5,895 bases of DNA. Source: Burkholderiales bacterium (GTDB taxonomy: Bacteria > Pseudomonadota > Gammaproteobacteria > Burkholderiales > CAIKXV01). Location: NCBI GenBank assembly GCA_019751575.1, contig JAIENF010000253.1:1-5895 (forward strand), in the 5' to 3' direction. Within the stretch, counting starts at the first letter, position 1. Each line of letters begins with the position of its first letter. Positions 1-5,302 of the stretch are shown one piece after another. The position numbers and the translations under genes were made by a program. A model generated the notes under the pieces. That model was given only the letters and a program-made list of their open reading frames with translations, had not been told where the DNA came from and ran no database searches.

Positions 1-121
1 CCCGGTCGATGTCTTCCTGGGTCAGCACCTGTGCCGGCGCGTGCAGTGCGTCGCGCGCGACCATCACCGCGAGCGCGATCAGCACGCCGCTCAGCACCAG
101 CGCGGTGCGCTCGTACTTCAT
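1..121 (-). CDS. N-terminal fragment of an exported or membrane-anchored protein, possibly a trypsin-like (S1C) protease
   Basis: A leftward reading frame starts at the ATG complementary to 119-121 and is still open at the window edge, giving 40 codons. The product begins MKYERTALVLSGVL and has a short basic start, a hydrophobic segment at about residues 7-21 and then a polar stretch containing VLTQEDIDR. This is a typical signal peptide or signal anchor, so the mature part is probably periplasmic. The motif LTQ(K/E)DID just after an N-terminal anchor resembles what I recall from Burkholderiales trypsin-like, DegQ/HtrA-related peptidases. No catalytic residue is in the window, so that identity is a guess. 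A weak GGGA lies about 8-11 bases before the ATG. The gene is divergent from the VWA gene at 468. The reading frame and export signal are moderately secure; the function is not. Confidence 0.5.
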   Translation of the reverse strand, partial: MKYERTALVLSGVLIALAVMVARDALHAPAQVLTQEDIDR

Positions 122-200
122 GAACAATGTCCCGAGCCGGCCGCGCGTTCGTGGCGCTGACCGCACCGACAGGCCGGCCGCGCCAGTCTGCACTTCCCCC

Positions 201-221
201 TTCCCGGCGTTTCCACGGGAA
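201..221. repeat. Inverted repeat TTCCCG-N9-CGGGAA
   Basis: The two 6-bp arms (201-206 and 216-221) are perfect reverse complements separated by 9 bases. The repeat lies about 80 bp upstream of the leftward gene start at 121. It could form a small hairpin in that gene's leader or serve as a dimeric regulator site. A repeat this short can arise by chance in GC-rich DNA, and no T-run follows on either strand to make it a terminator. Confidence 0.3.
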
Positions 222-287
222 CGGTCCGCGCTGCTGTATAGGCCGGTACGTCGCATTCAGGCGCGTCCAGTGAGTCCTGCGAGAAAA

Positions 288-301
288 GACGTTATCACGT
301 C
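288..301. repeat. Short inverted repeat GACGT-TATC-ACGTC
   Basis: Two perfect 5-bp arms (288-292 and 297-301) flank a 4-bp AT-rich centre, which is the usual geometry of a small operator half-site pair. It lies near the middle of the divergent region. No regulator gene is next to it in the window, so any role is speculative. Confidence 0.25.
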
Positions 302-378
302 AGCCGCCTGCCGCACTACCGCGGCCCGGCGTCCAGACCGCACCCCGCAGCAGCAGCCGAACGCACGCATCGCCCATC

Positions 379-408
379 TTCCGAAGCGCGCGCCACCAGT
401 GCTATAAG
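379..408 (+). promoter_or_regulatory. Weak sigma-70-like promoter candidate for the VWA gene
   Basis: TATAAG at 403-408 matches the -10 consensus at five of six positions. TTCCGA at 379-384 is a poor -35 match with an 18-bp spacer. Transcription would begin near 415, giving a leader of about 50 bases before the ATG at 468. The -10 stands out because the surrounding DNA is very GC-rich, but the -35 is weak. Confidence 0.3.
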
Positions 409-467
409 CGAGGGGCGTACCAGCTATGCGATCGATTCGGAAATAGTCTGTCTCGCGTGGAGTATCG

Positions 468-1604
468 ATGCGATTCCTGTGGCCCGACCTGCTCTGGTTG
501 ATGCTGCTGGTGCCCGTCCTGGCCGGCGCATACATATATGCGCTGCGCCGTCGGCGGCGCAGCGCGGTGCGCTATGCCAGCCTGTCGCTGGTGCGCGGCG
601 CACTCGGGCCCGGCCAGAAGGTGCGCCGCCACCTGCCGCCCGCACTGCTGCTCGCCGGCCTCGCGCTCGCCCTGTTCGCGATCGCACGCCCGATGGCGAC
701 GATCACGCTGCCGTCCGAATACACCACGCTGGTGCTGGCGATCGACGTCTCGCGCAGCATGCGCGCCGCCGACGTCGCGCCCGACCGGATCACTGCCGCG
801 CAGGAAGCAGCCAAGGCCTTCATCGAAAGCCTGCCGCGCAAGGTCCGCCTGGGCATCGCGACCTTCGCCGGTACCGCCGCCGTGGTGCAGGTGCCGACCG
901 AAAACCGCGAAGACCTCGTCGCCGCGATCGACCGCTTCGAACTGCAACGCGGCACCGCGACCGGCAGTGGCCTGCTGGTCGCGCTGTCGATCCTGTTCCC
1001 CGACGACGGCATCGACCTCGAGTCCGCGGTGTTCGGGTCCGGATTCTCGCGCAGCAGCCGCGGCGGGACGGAGGGCGGCAGCGCGAGTGGCGGGATGTCC
1101 ATCGACAAGAAGGCCGCCGCCGAACCCCGCGCGCCCAAGCGCCCGATGCCGGTCGGTTCGTACAAGAGTGGCGCGATCATCCTGATGTCCGACGGCCGCC
1201 GCACCACCGGTCCCGACCCGGTCGAAGCCGCAAAGCGGGCGGCCGAGCGCGGCGTCAAGGTGCACACCGTCGCCTTCGGCAGCAAGGACGGCGCGCCGAT
1301 CTCGGTCGGCGGCTGGTCGTTCTATGCGATGGTCGACGAAGAGGCGCTGAAGCAGGTCGCGAAGATCACCGGCGGCCAATTCTTCCAGGCGACCAGCGGC
1401 GACGAACTGAAGAAGATCTACGAGAACCTGGGCACCGAGTTCGCGCTCGAGCGGCGCGACACCGAAGTCAGTGCATTGTTCGCCGCGGTCGCGCTGCTGC
1501 TGCTGGTGCTGGCGGGCATGCTGTCGGTACTGTGGTTCCATCGGCCGATGCCTCGCGTGGTGCAACCGACAAGCGGCGCGGCTTCGCCGGCACAGGCGGC
1601 GTAG
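468..1604 (+). CDS. BatA-like von Willebrand factor A (VWA) domain membrane protein
   Basis: This 378-residue protein has the BatA layout. A first hydrophobic helix spans about residues 4-24, followed by a basic RRRRR stretch. A second helix lies at about 58-75, then a VWA domain at about 87-325, and a last helix at about 336-357. The metal-ion-dependent adhesion site looks complete: DVSRS at 93-97, a Thr in RGTATG (163 or 165) and Asp in MSDG at 242. The VWA domain probably faces the periplasm and binds a partner protein through a divalent metal. A Gly/Ser-rich then Lys/Pro-rich insert (about 190-230) interrupts the domain before the third metal-site motif. BatA proteins usually sit with a MoxR AAA+ ATPase, a DUF58 protein and BatB. 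None is adjacent here: the upstream gene is divergent and the downstream gene convergent. The ATG is preceded by GTGGAG at 457-462, five bases away, so the start is well supported. The biological role is unknown. Confidence 0.9.
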   Translation: MRFLWPDLLWLMLLVPVLAGAYIYALRRRRRSAVRYASLSLVRGALGPGQKVRRHLPPALLLAGLALALFAIARPMATITLPSEYTTLVLAIDVSRSMRAADVAPDRITAAQEAAKAFIESLPRKVRLGIATFAGTAAVVQVPTENREDLVAAIDRFELQRGTATGSGLLVALSILFPDDGIDLESAVFGSGFSRSSRGGTEGGSASGGMSIDKKAAAEPRAPKRPMPVGSYKSGAIILMSDGRRTTGPDPVEAAKRAAERGVKVHTVAFGSKDGAPISVGGWSFYAMVDEEALKQVAKITGGQFFQATSGDELKKIYENLGTEFALERRDTEVSALFAAVALLLLVLAGMLSVLWFHRPMPRVVQPTSGAASPAQAA

Positions 1605-1619
1605 CGGCATCGCGCGCGC

Positions 1620-2465
1620 TCAAAGGATCCGCCCCCTCACCCAGGTCACCACCACCTCGGCCACGATCACCACCACGAAGATCGCCAGCAGCACCACCGC
1701 CACGCGGTCCCACTGGAACAGGTTCATCGCGGTGTTCAACGCGACGCCGATGCCGCCGGCGCCGACCAGCCCGAGCACCGCCGACTCGCGCACGTTGATG
1801 TCCCAGCGCAGCAGCACCAGCGCCCAGAACGCCGGCTTCACCTGCGGCCAGTAGCCGAACACCAGCAGGCTCGGCCATGGCGTACCGCTCGCCTTCAGCG
1901 CCTCGATCGGGCCGGGCTGCGCTTCCTCGAGCGCCTCGCCGAGCAGCTTGCCGACGAAGCCGATCGAGCGGAACGCGATCGCCAGCGTGCCGGCCAGCGC
2001 ACCCGGCCCGAACACCGCGATGAACAGCAGGGCCCAGACCAGCGAGTTGACCGAGCGGCTGGTCACCAGCGCCAGCTTCGCCAGGGTGTTCACCGTGTGC
2101 GACGGCGTCACGTTGTGCGCGGCGAGCAGGCCGAGCGGCACTGCCAGCACCACCGCGAGCACCGTGCCCAGCGTCGCGATGTGCAGGGTCTCGACCAGCG
2201 CGTCATGCACCGACGCGGGGTAGTGCGCATAGTCCGGCGGCCACATGCGCACCAGCAGGTCCTGCATCTGCGCCGGCGCGTCCCACAGGAACTCCGGGAT
2301 CACCTCGACCGTGCCGAGCGACAGCACGAACGCGGCGACGACGAAGAAGTACACCGCGAAGCGCGCCAGCCGCTGGCCGGGGGTGAAGCGCTGCCACTCG
2401 CGACGGATGCCTGAACCGGGCAACGCAGTATCGTGCAACTCAGCCACCGCGTGGCTCCCGCGCAT
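1620..2465 (-). CDS. phnE: Phosphonate-type ABC transporter permease, second copy (PhnE2)
   Basis: This 281-residue inner-membrane permease is the last gene of the phnD-phnC-phnE1-phnE2 operon. After a cytoplasmic N-terminus it has hydrophobic segments at about 34-54, 93-116, 137-170 and 253-275, with shorter ones between. The EAA loop that docks on the ATPase is visible at about 177-194 (EALEEA ... EALKASG, with the conserved Gly at 194). The motif VGAGGIG at 234-240 is shared with PhnE1. The two permeases align well through their second halves but differ at the N-terminus, which suggests an old duplication forming a heterodimeric channel. The ATG at 2465 overlaps the end of phnE1 by 26 bp and has GGAGA 11 bases upstream. 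A GTG at 2447-2445 with a well-spaced GGGAG is an equally good start and would shorten the protein by six residues. The gene ends 15 bp from the convergent VWA gene. Confidence 0.93.
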   Translation of the reverse strand: MRGSHAVAELHDTALPGSGIRREWQRFTPGQRLARFAVYFFVVAAFVLSLGTVEVIPEFLWDAPAQMQDLLVRMWPPDYAHYPASVHDALVETLHIATLGTVLAVVLAVPLGLLAAHNVTPSHTVNTLAKLALVTSRSVNSLVWALLFIAVFGPGALAGTLAIAFRSIGFVGKLLGEALEEAQPGPIEALKASGTPWPSLLVFGYWPQVKPAFWALVLLRWDINVRESAVLGLVGAGGIGVALNTAMNLFQWDRVAVVLLAIFVVVIVAEVVVTWVRGRIL

Positions 2466-3267
2466 CGCGCATCGCGTCTCCGAACACCCGCTTCACCTGG
2501 TTCGACAGGATCTCGCACAGGAACACCACCGCGACGATCGCGATCAGGATCGCGCACACCACGTCATAGTCGAAGCGCTGGAAGGCGACGAACAGCGGCG
2601 CGCCGATGCCGCCCGCACCGACGATGCCGACCATCGTCGAGTTGCGCACGTTCGAATCGAACTGGTAGGTCGAGAAGCCGATGAAGCGCGCCGCCACCTG
2701 CGGCAGGACGCCGAACACGATCACGTTCATGAACGACGCGCCGGTCGCGCGCACCGCCTCGACCTGCTTCAGCGAGATCTCCTCGATCGCTTCGGCGAAC
2801 AGCTTGGCGATGAAGCCGACCGAGGCGATCACCAGCGCCAGGATGCCGGCCAGCGCGCCGAAGCCGACCGCCTTCACGAAGATGATCGCCACGATCACCG
2901 GGTGGAAGGTGCGGCAGGCGGCGATCAGCGCGCGCGCCGGCCAGTTCACCCAGGCCGGCATCAGGTTGCGCGCGGCGAGGAAGCCGATCGGAAGCGACAG
3001 CACGATGCCGCCGACCGAGGCGAGCACCGCGATCTCGAGGCTCTCCTTGAGGCCCTTGAGCACCGCCTCCCAGCGCGAAAAGTCCGGCGGGAACATGCGG
3101 TCGAAGAAGCGCGCGGCCTGCTCGAGGCCGGTGACGAAGCGCGCCCAGGTGAAGTCGAGCAGCGAGGCTGCATATACAACATAGAGGAGCGCGGCCAGCC
3201 AGCCGATGCGCGCCAGCCAGTCGGGCTCGAACGCGCGGCGCGGGCTACCTCGTACTGCCTCGCTCAC
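2440..3267 (-). CDS. phnE: Phosphonate-type ABC transporter permease, first copy (PhnE1)
   Basis: This 275-residue permease of the PhnE/binding-protein-dependent transport family would sit in the inner membrane and pair with PhnE2 over a PhnC dimer. Hydrophobic segments lie at about 21-38, 77-98, 122-153 and 236-252, with shorter ones between. The cytoplasmic EAA loop is at about 159-176 (EAIEEI ... EAVRATG, Gly 176), followed by FGVLPQ. VGAGGIG at 216-222 matches the same motif in PhnE2. The start is a GTG at 3267-3265, and its GTGA overlaps the phnC stop codon by four bases, a classic sign of translational coupling. GAAGG lies nine bases upstream. The length is usual for PhnE. The family is certain; the transported compound is not. 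Confidence 0.94.
   Translation of the reverse strand: MSEAVRGSPRRAFEPDWLARIGWLAALLYVVYAASLLDFTWARFVTGLEQAARFFDRMFPPDFSRWEAVLKGLKESLEIAVLASVGGIVLSLPIGFLAARNLMPAWVNWPARALIAACRTFHPVIVAIIFVKAVGFGALAGILALVIASVGFIAKLFAEAIEEISLKQVEAVRATGASFMNVIVFGVLPQVAARFIGFSTYQFDSNVRNSTMVGIVGAGGIGAPLFVAFQRFDYDVVCAILIAIVAVVFLCEILSNQVKRVFGDAMRDAREPRGG
2455..2459 (-). promoter_or_regulatory. Ribosome binding site supporting an alternative GTG start of phnE2
   Basis: On the minus strand, GGGAG at 2459-2455 lies seven bases before an in-frame GTG (2447-2445). That start would overlap the phnE1 stop by only 8 bp, against 26 bp for the ATG at 2465. The spacing is closer to ideal than the 11 bases between GGAGA and the ATG. 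I keep the ATG as annotated start but consider the GTG about equally likely. Confidence 0.4.
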
Positions 3268-4055
3268 GCGAGCCAGCCTTCGCCGCCGTAGATCTGCTTC
3301 AGGTGGTCGTCGGTCAGCGCCGTGGCCGGCCCGTCGAAGACCACGCGACCGCCCGACATGCCGATGATCCGCGACGCGAACCGCCGCGCGAGCTCGACAT
3401 CATGCATGTTCACGATCACCGGGATGCCGCGCTGCGCGCACAGCCCGCGCATCAGCTCCATCACCTCGACCGAGGTCTTCGGGTCGAGCGACGAGGTCGG
3501 CTCGTCGGCCAGCAGCAGTCGCGGCTCCTGCATCAGCGCACGCGCGATGCCGACCCGCTGCCGCTGCCCGCCGGACAGCGCGTCGGCCCGGGTCTTCGCG
3601 AAGTCGGCCAGCCCGACCGCATCGAGCAGCTCGAACGCCCGATCCACATCGACTTGTGGAAACCGGCGCAGCCAGGCGCGCAGTGCCCCGACATGGCCGA
3701 GCCGCCCGCACAGCAGGTTCTCGATCACGGTCAGGCGCTCCACCAGGTTGTACTCCTGGAACACCATCCCGATTCGGCGACGGGCGAGCCGCAGCGACCG
3801 GCCGCGCAGCGCGGTGAGGTCCTCGCCATCGAGCAGCACCTGCCCGCCCGACGGCTCGACCAGCCGGTTCACGCAGCGGATCAGCGTGCTCTTGCCGGTG
3901 CCCGACGGACCGATGATCGCGGTGAGGCCGGTGCCCGCGATCGACAGGTCGATCGCATGCAGCACCGGCTTGCCGCGCACATACGACTTCTGCAGCCCGC
4001 GCAGTTCGAGGGCCGCGACGGCCCCTGCCTGGGCCCCCGCGGCAGCCTGGCTCAA
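3264..4055 (-). CDS. phnC: Phosphonate-type ABC transporter ATP-binding protein (PhnC)
   Basis: This cytoplasmic ATPase energises the PhnE1/PhnE2 channel. From the TTG start chosen here it has 263 residues and all nucleotide-binding motifs. Walker A is GPSGTGKST (49-57) and the Q-loop glutamine is at 100 (MVFQEYNL). The ABC signature is [15 protein letters not shown] (160-174), and Walker B is LLLADEP (180-186) with catalytic Glu 185. The D-loop is SSLDP (188-192) and the H-loop His is at 218 (NMHDV). [13 protein letters not shown] is typical of the PhnC branch. An ATG at 4130 is in frame, but it would overlap phnD by 68 bp and add 25 residues of mostly Arg and Pro. The TTG at 4055-4053 has GAGGG four bases upstream and starts seven bases after the phnD stop, so I prefer it. 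The stop overlaps the GTG of phnE1. Confidence 0.92.
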   Translation of the reverse strand: MSQAAAGAQAGAVAALELRGLQKSYVRGKPVLHAIDLSIAGTGLTAIIGPSGTGKSTLIRCVNRLVEPSGGQVLLDGEDLTALRGRSLRLARRRIGMVFQEYNLVERLTVIENLLCGRLGHVGALRAWLRRFPQVDVDRAFELLDAVGLADFAKTRADALSGGQRQRVGIARALMQEPRLLLADEPTSSLDPKTSVEVMELMRGLCAQRGIPVIVNMHDVELARRFASRIIGMSGGRVVFDGPATALTDDHLKQIYGGEGWLA

Positions 4056-4059
4056 TGCA

Positions 4060-4064
4060 CCCTC
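4060..4064 (-). promoter_or_regulatory. Ribosome binding site deciding the TTG start of phnC
   Basis: On the minus strand, GAGGG at 4064-4060 overlaps the phnD stop codon region and sits four bases before the TTG at 4055. The spacing is slightly short, but no other in-frame start near it has a comparable site. The arrangement would let ribosomes finishing phnD reinitiate on phnC. Confidence 0.5.
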
Positions 4065-5154
4065 ACTTCGGCGCCGCCTTGGCCGCGGCCGCCTTCTGTC
4101 GCGCCGCCTCTTCCCGCTTGGCCAGCGCATCGAAGGCCTGGCTGCCGAACGATTCGCCGCTGGCCTCGGCCACCTTGCGCACGTCGGCCCATTCCTTCAG
4201 GTAGGTGACCGGCACGAAACGGTCGGCGCCGTCGAACGCCTTCTGCATCGGCTCCGGGAAGCGGAAGTCGTAGAAGCACTTCAGCATCTGGTCGCGGAAC
4301 TTCGGCTCCAGGTCGTGCGCATAGGCGAACGACGAGGTCGGGAACGGATTGCTCTGCCAGATCACCCGGAACTCGCTCTCCTTGATCACGCCGCGGTCGG
4401 CCATCCGCTCGAAGACATCGGAAGCGACCGGCGCCGCATCGAAGTCGCCCGAACGCACGCCCAGCACCGACCGGTCATGCCCGCCCGAAAACAGCACCTT
4501 GTAGTCCTTGTCCGGCGACACGCCCAGCGCCGGGAACAGCGCGCGCGGCGCGAGGTTGCCCGAGTTGGACGACGGCGAGGTGTGCGCGACGCGCCGGCCC
4601 TTCAGGTCGGCCATGGTCTTGATCGGGCTGTCGGCGCGCACCAGCAGCAGCAGCCGGTAGTTCTGGAAGCCCTTGGCATCGCCCTTGACCGCGAACGGCA
4701 CCGCGCCCGCCAGGTTCACCGCGAAGGCGGTCGGCCCGGTCGAGAAGCCGCCGACATGCAGCCGGCCCGAGCGCATCGCCTCGACCTGCGCCGCATTGCT
4801 CTGCACCTGGAAGAACACCACCCGCCGGCCGGTGCACTTGCCGAGATAGTCGGTGAACGGCCGGAACACGCCCTCGTAGACGGCCGGGTCTTCCACCGGG
4901 GTGTAGGTGAACACGATGGTGTTCGGCGTGCGCAGCCGCTTCGGGTCGGTCGGCGTGTCGGCGACCAGGTCCTTGTTCGCATCGCAGTAGTTCGCGTCGA
5001 GTTCGCCCCGGAACGGGCAGTCGGCGGCCGGCTGGGCCAGGGCGGCCGGGGCGGTGGCCAGCACCGGGAACAGCAGGGCGCCGAGCAGGGCACCGAAAAC
5101 CGAGGTGCGGAGCAGGGTGCGGCGGAACAGGCCGGCGCGAGGGGACGGGTTCAT
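4063..5154 (-). CDS. phnD: Phosphonate/phosphite/phosphate ABC transporter periplasmic substrate-binding protein (PhnD-like)
   Basis: This 363-residue protein is the first gene of the operon and would capture the ligand in the periplasm. Residues 1-40 form a signal peptide: FRRTLLR at 10-16 resembles a twin-arginine motif, a hydrophobic core follows, and ALA (38-40) is a likely cleavage site. An N-terminal extension contains Cys 46, Cys 57 and DANKDLVAD (58-66), which looks like a DxNxDxxxD calcium loop. The PhnD-type domain runs from about 80 to 330. Its likely ligand-site segments are [10 protein letters not shown] (84-93), FSTGPT (137-142), [10 protein letters not shown] (191-200), SGGHDRS (223-229) and DFDAAPV (237-243). 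Cys 107 and Cys 293 make four cysteines in the mature protein. The last 20 or so residues are an Ala/Lys-rich helix. AGGAGG at 5166-5161 lies six bases before the ATG, so the start is secure. The family assignment is strong, but phosphonate, phosphite and phosphate binders cannot be separated by eye. Confidence 0.93.
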   Translation of the reverse strand: MNPSPRAGLFRRTLLRTSVFGALLGALLFPVLATAPAALAQPAADCPFRGELDANYCDANKDLVADTPTDPKRLRTPNTIVFTYTPVEDPAVYEGVFRPFTDYLGKCTGRRVVFFQVQSNAAQVEAMRSGRLHVGGFSTGPTAFAVNLAGAVPFAVKGDAKGFQNYRLLLLVRADSPIKTMADLKGRRVAHTSPSSNSGNLAPRALFPALGVSPDKDYKVLFSGGHDRSVLGVRSGDFDAAPVASDVFERMADRGVIKESEFRVIWQSNPFPTSSFAYAHDLEPKFRDQMLKCFYDFRFPEPMQKAFDGADRFVPVTYLKEWADVRKVAEASGESFGSQAFDALAKREEAARQKAAAAKAAPK

Positions 5155-5160
5155 GCGATT

Positions 5161-5166
5161 CCTCCT
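5161..5166 (-). promoter_or_regulatory. Consensus Shine-Dalgarno of phnD
   Basis: AGGAGG on the minus strand sits six bases before the phnD ATG (5154-5152). It is the strongest ribosome binding site in the window and fixes the start of the binding protein. Strong initiation on the first gene fits the excess of binding protein over membrane components that ABC importers need. Confidence 0.8.
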
Positions 5167-5236
5167 GAGTGGGATCCGTGGGCGCTGCGGGTGGCGCGCG
5201 GCGTAGCTTAACCGGGCTGGGCGACGACCTCCACCG

Positions 5237-5250
5237 CCGGGCCGGCCCGG
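5237..5250. repeat. Perfect 14-bp palindrome CCGGGCCGGCCCGG
   Basis: This sequence equals its own reverse complement over 14 bp, with the centre between 5243 and 5244. It lies about midway between the phnD and glmU starts, where a regulator of either gene could bind. It is made only of G and C in a GC-rich background, so chance is a real possibility. It lacks the loop and T-run of a terminator. Confidence 0.35.
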
Positions 5251-5286
5251 GGCTGCAAATCTCCCCTAGGGCCGCCGAATCCCGCA

Positions 5287-5295
5287 TGCTAAATT
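5287..5295 (+). promoter_or_regulatory. Extended -10-like element directly before glmU
   Basis: TGCTAAATT at 5287-5295 fits the extended -10 pattern TGn followed by a hexamer (TAAATT matches TATAAT at four of six positions). No good -35 lies 17 bp upstream, which extended -10 promoters can tolerate. Transcription would start about 7 bases downstream, at or within a base or two of the glmU ATG (5303). The AT-rich patch is conspicuous in otherwise GC-rich DNA. Confidence 0.4.
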
Positions 5296-5302
5296 CTGCA
5301 GC

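Larger units (their letters stand above)
122..467. other. Divergent intergenic region between the truncated leftward gene and the VWA gene
   Basis: This stretch of about 346 bp separates two divergent starts (121 leftward, 468 rightward). It should hold the promoters of both genes. The reading frames across it are rich in Arg, Pro and Ala, have no recognisable domain and no convincing start site, so I call none of them. I can see two short inverted repeats (201-221 and 288-301) and one weak rightward promoter candidate (379-408). I see no tRNA, no terminator with a T-run and no insertion-sequence ends. Confidence 0.6.
1620..5154 (-). other. phnD-phnC-phnE1-phnE2 transporter operon
   Basis: Four leftward genes follow one another with a 7-bp gap (phnD-phnC), a 4-bp overlap (phnC-phnE1) and an 8- or 26-bp overlap (phnE1-phnE2). 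They encode a complete ABC importer: binding protein, ATPase and two different permeases. No internal promoter or terminator is apparent. I saw no pair of CTGTCAT-like repeats (the enterobacterial Pho box) upstream of phnD, though Pho boxes outside enterobacteria vary. No catabolic gene is attached within the window, so the unit here is transport only. Confidence 0.88.
5155..5302. other. Divergent intergenic region between phnD and glmU
   Basis: These 148 bp must carry the leftward phnD promoter and, unless it lies further away, the rightward glmU promoter. I see a strong phnD ribosome binding site at 5161-5166, a perfect 14-bp palindrome at 5237-5250 and an extended -10-like element just before glmU. 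For phnD I found no promoter I would defend. TAAGCT on the minus strand near 5206-5211 is the best AT-rich spot, but it lacks a -35. Confidence 0.6.

Noticed and set aside
235..240. TATACA on the minus strand as a -10 box for the leftward gene at 121
   Set aside because: No acceptable -35 hexamer lies 15-18 bp upstream, and there is no TG extension, so I did not call a promoter.
9..407. A 132-codon plus-strand frame in the upstream intergenic region
   Set aside because: It starts antisense to the truncated leftward gene, has an Arg/Pro/Ala-rich composition, no convincing ribosome binding site and no family resemblance.
1574..1591. Hairpin near the end of the VWA gene as an intrinsic terminator
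   Set aside because: The stem is only four or five base pairs, lies inside the coding region and has no T-run after it.
402..1610. A 402-codon open frame on the minus strand opposite the VWA gene
   Set aside because: Low-complexity Arg/Gln/Gly-rich product with no recognisable fold, mirroring the GC codon bias of the real VWA gene.
479..1798. A 439-codon plus-strand frame overlapping the VWA gene in another phase and running into phnE2
   Set aside because: Arg/Pro-rich shadow product that crosses the real stop and the convergent gene. There is no domain and the VWA frame has full motif support.
2245..3291. A 348-codon plus-strand frame opposite the permeases
   Set aside because: His/Asp/Arg/Glu-rich composition is typical of the reverse complement of hydrophobic membrane-protein codons. 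No domain is seen.
3322..5211. A 629-codon open frame on the plus strand, antisense to phnC and phnD
   Set aside because: It lies opposite two genes with complete family motifs. Its product is rich in Arg, His, Ala and Ser with no domain, and such long antisense frames are common when third codon positions are nearly all G or C.
5246..5270. TTTGCAG on the minus strand as a sigma-54 promoter for phnD
   Set aside because: The GG expected 10 bp before the GC is absent, so the -24/-12 pattern is not met.
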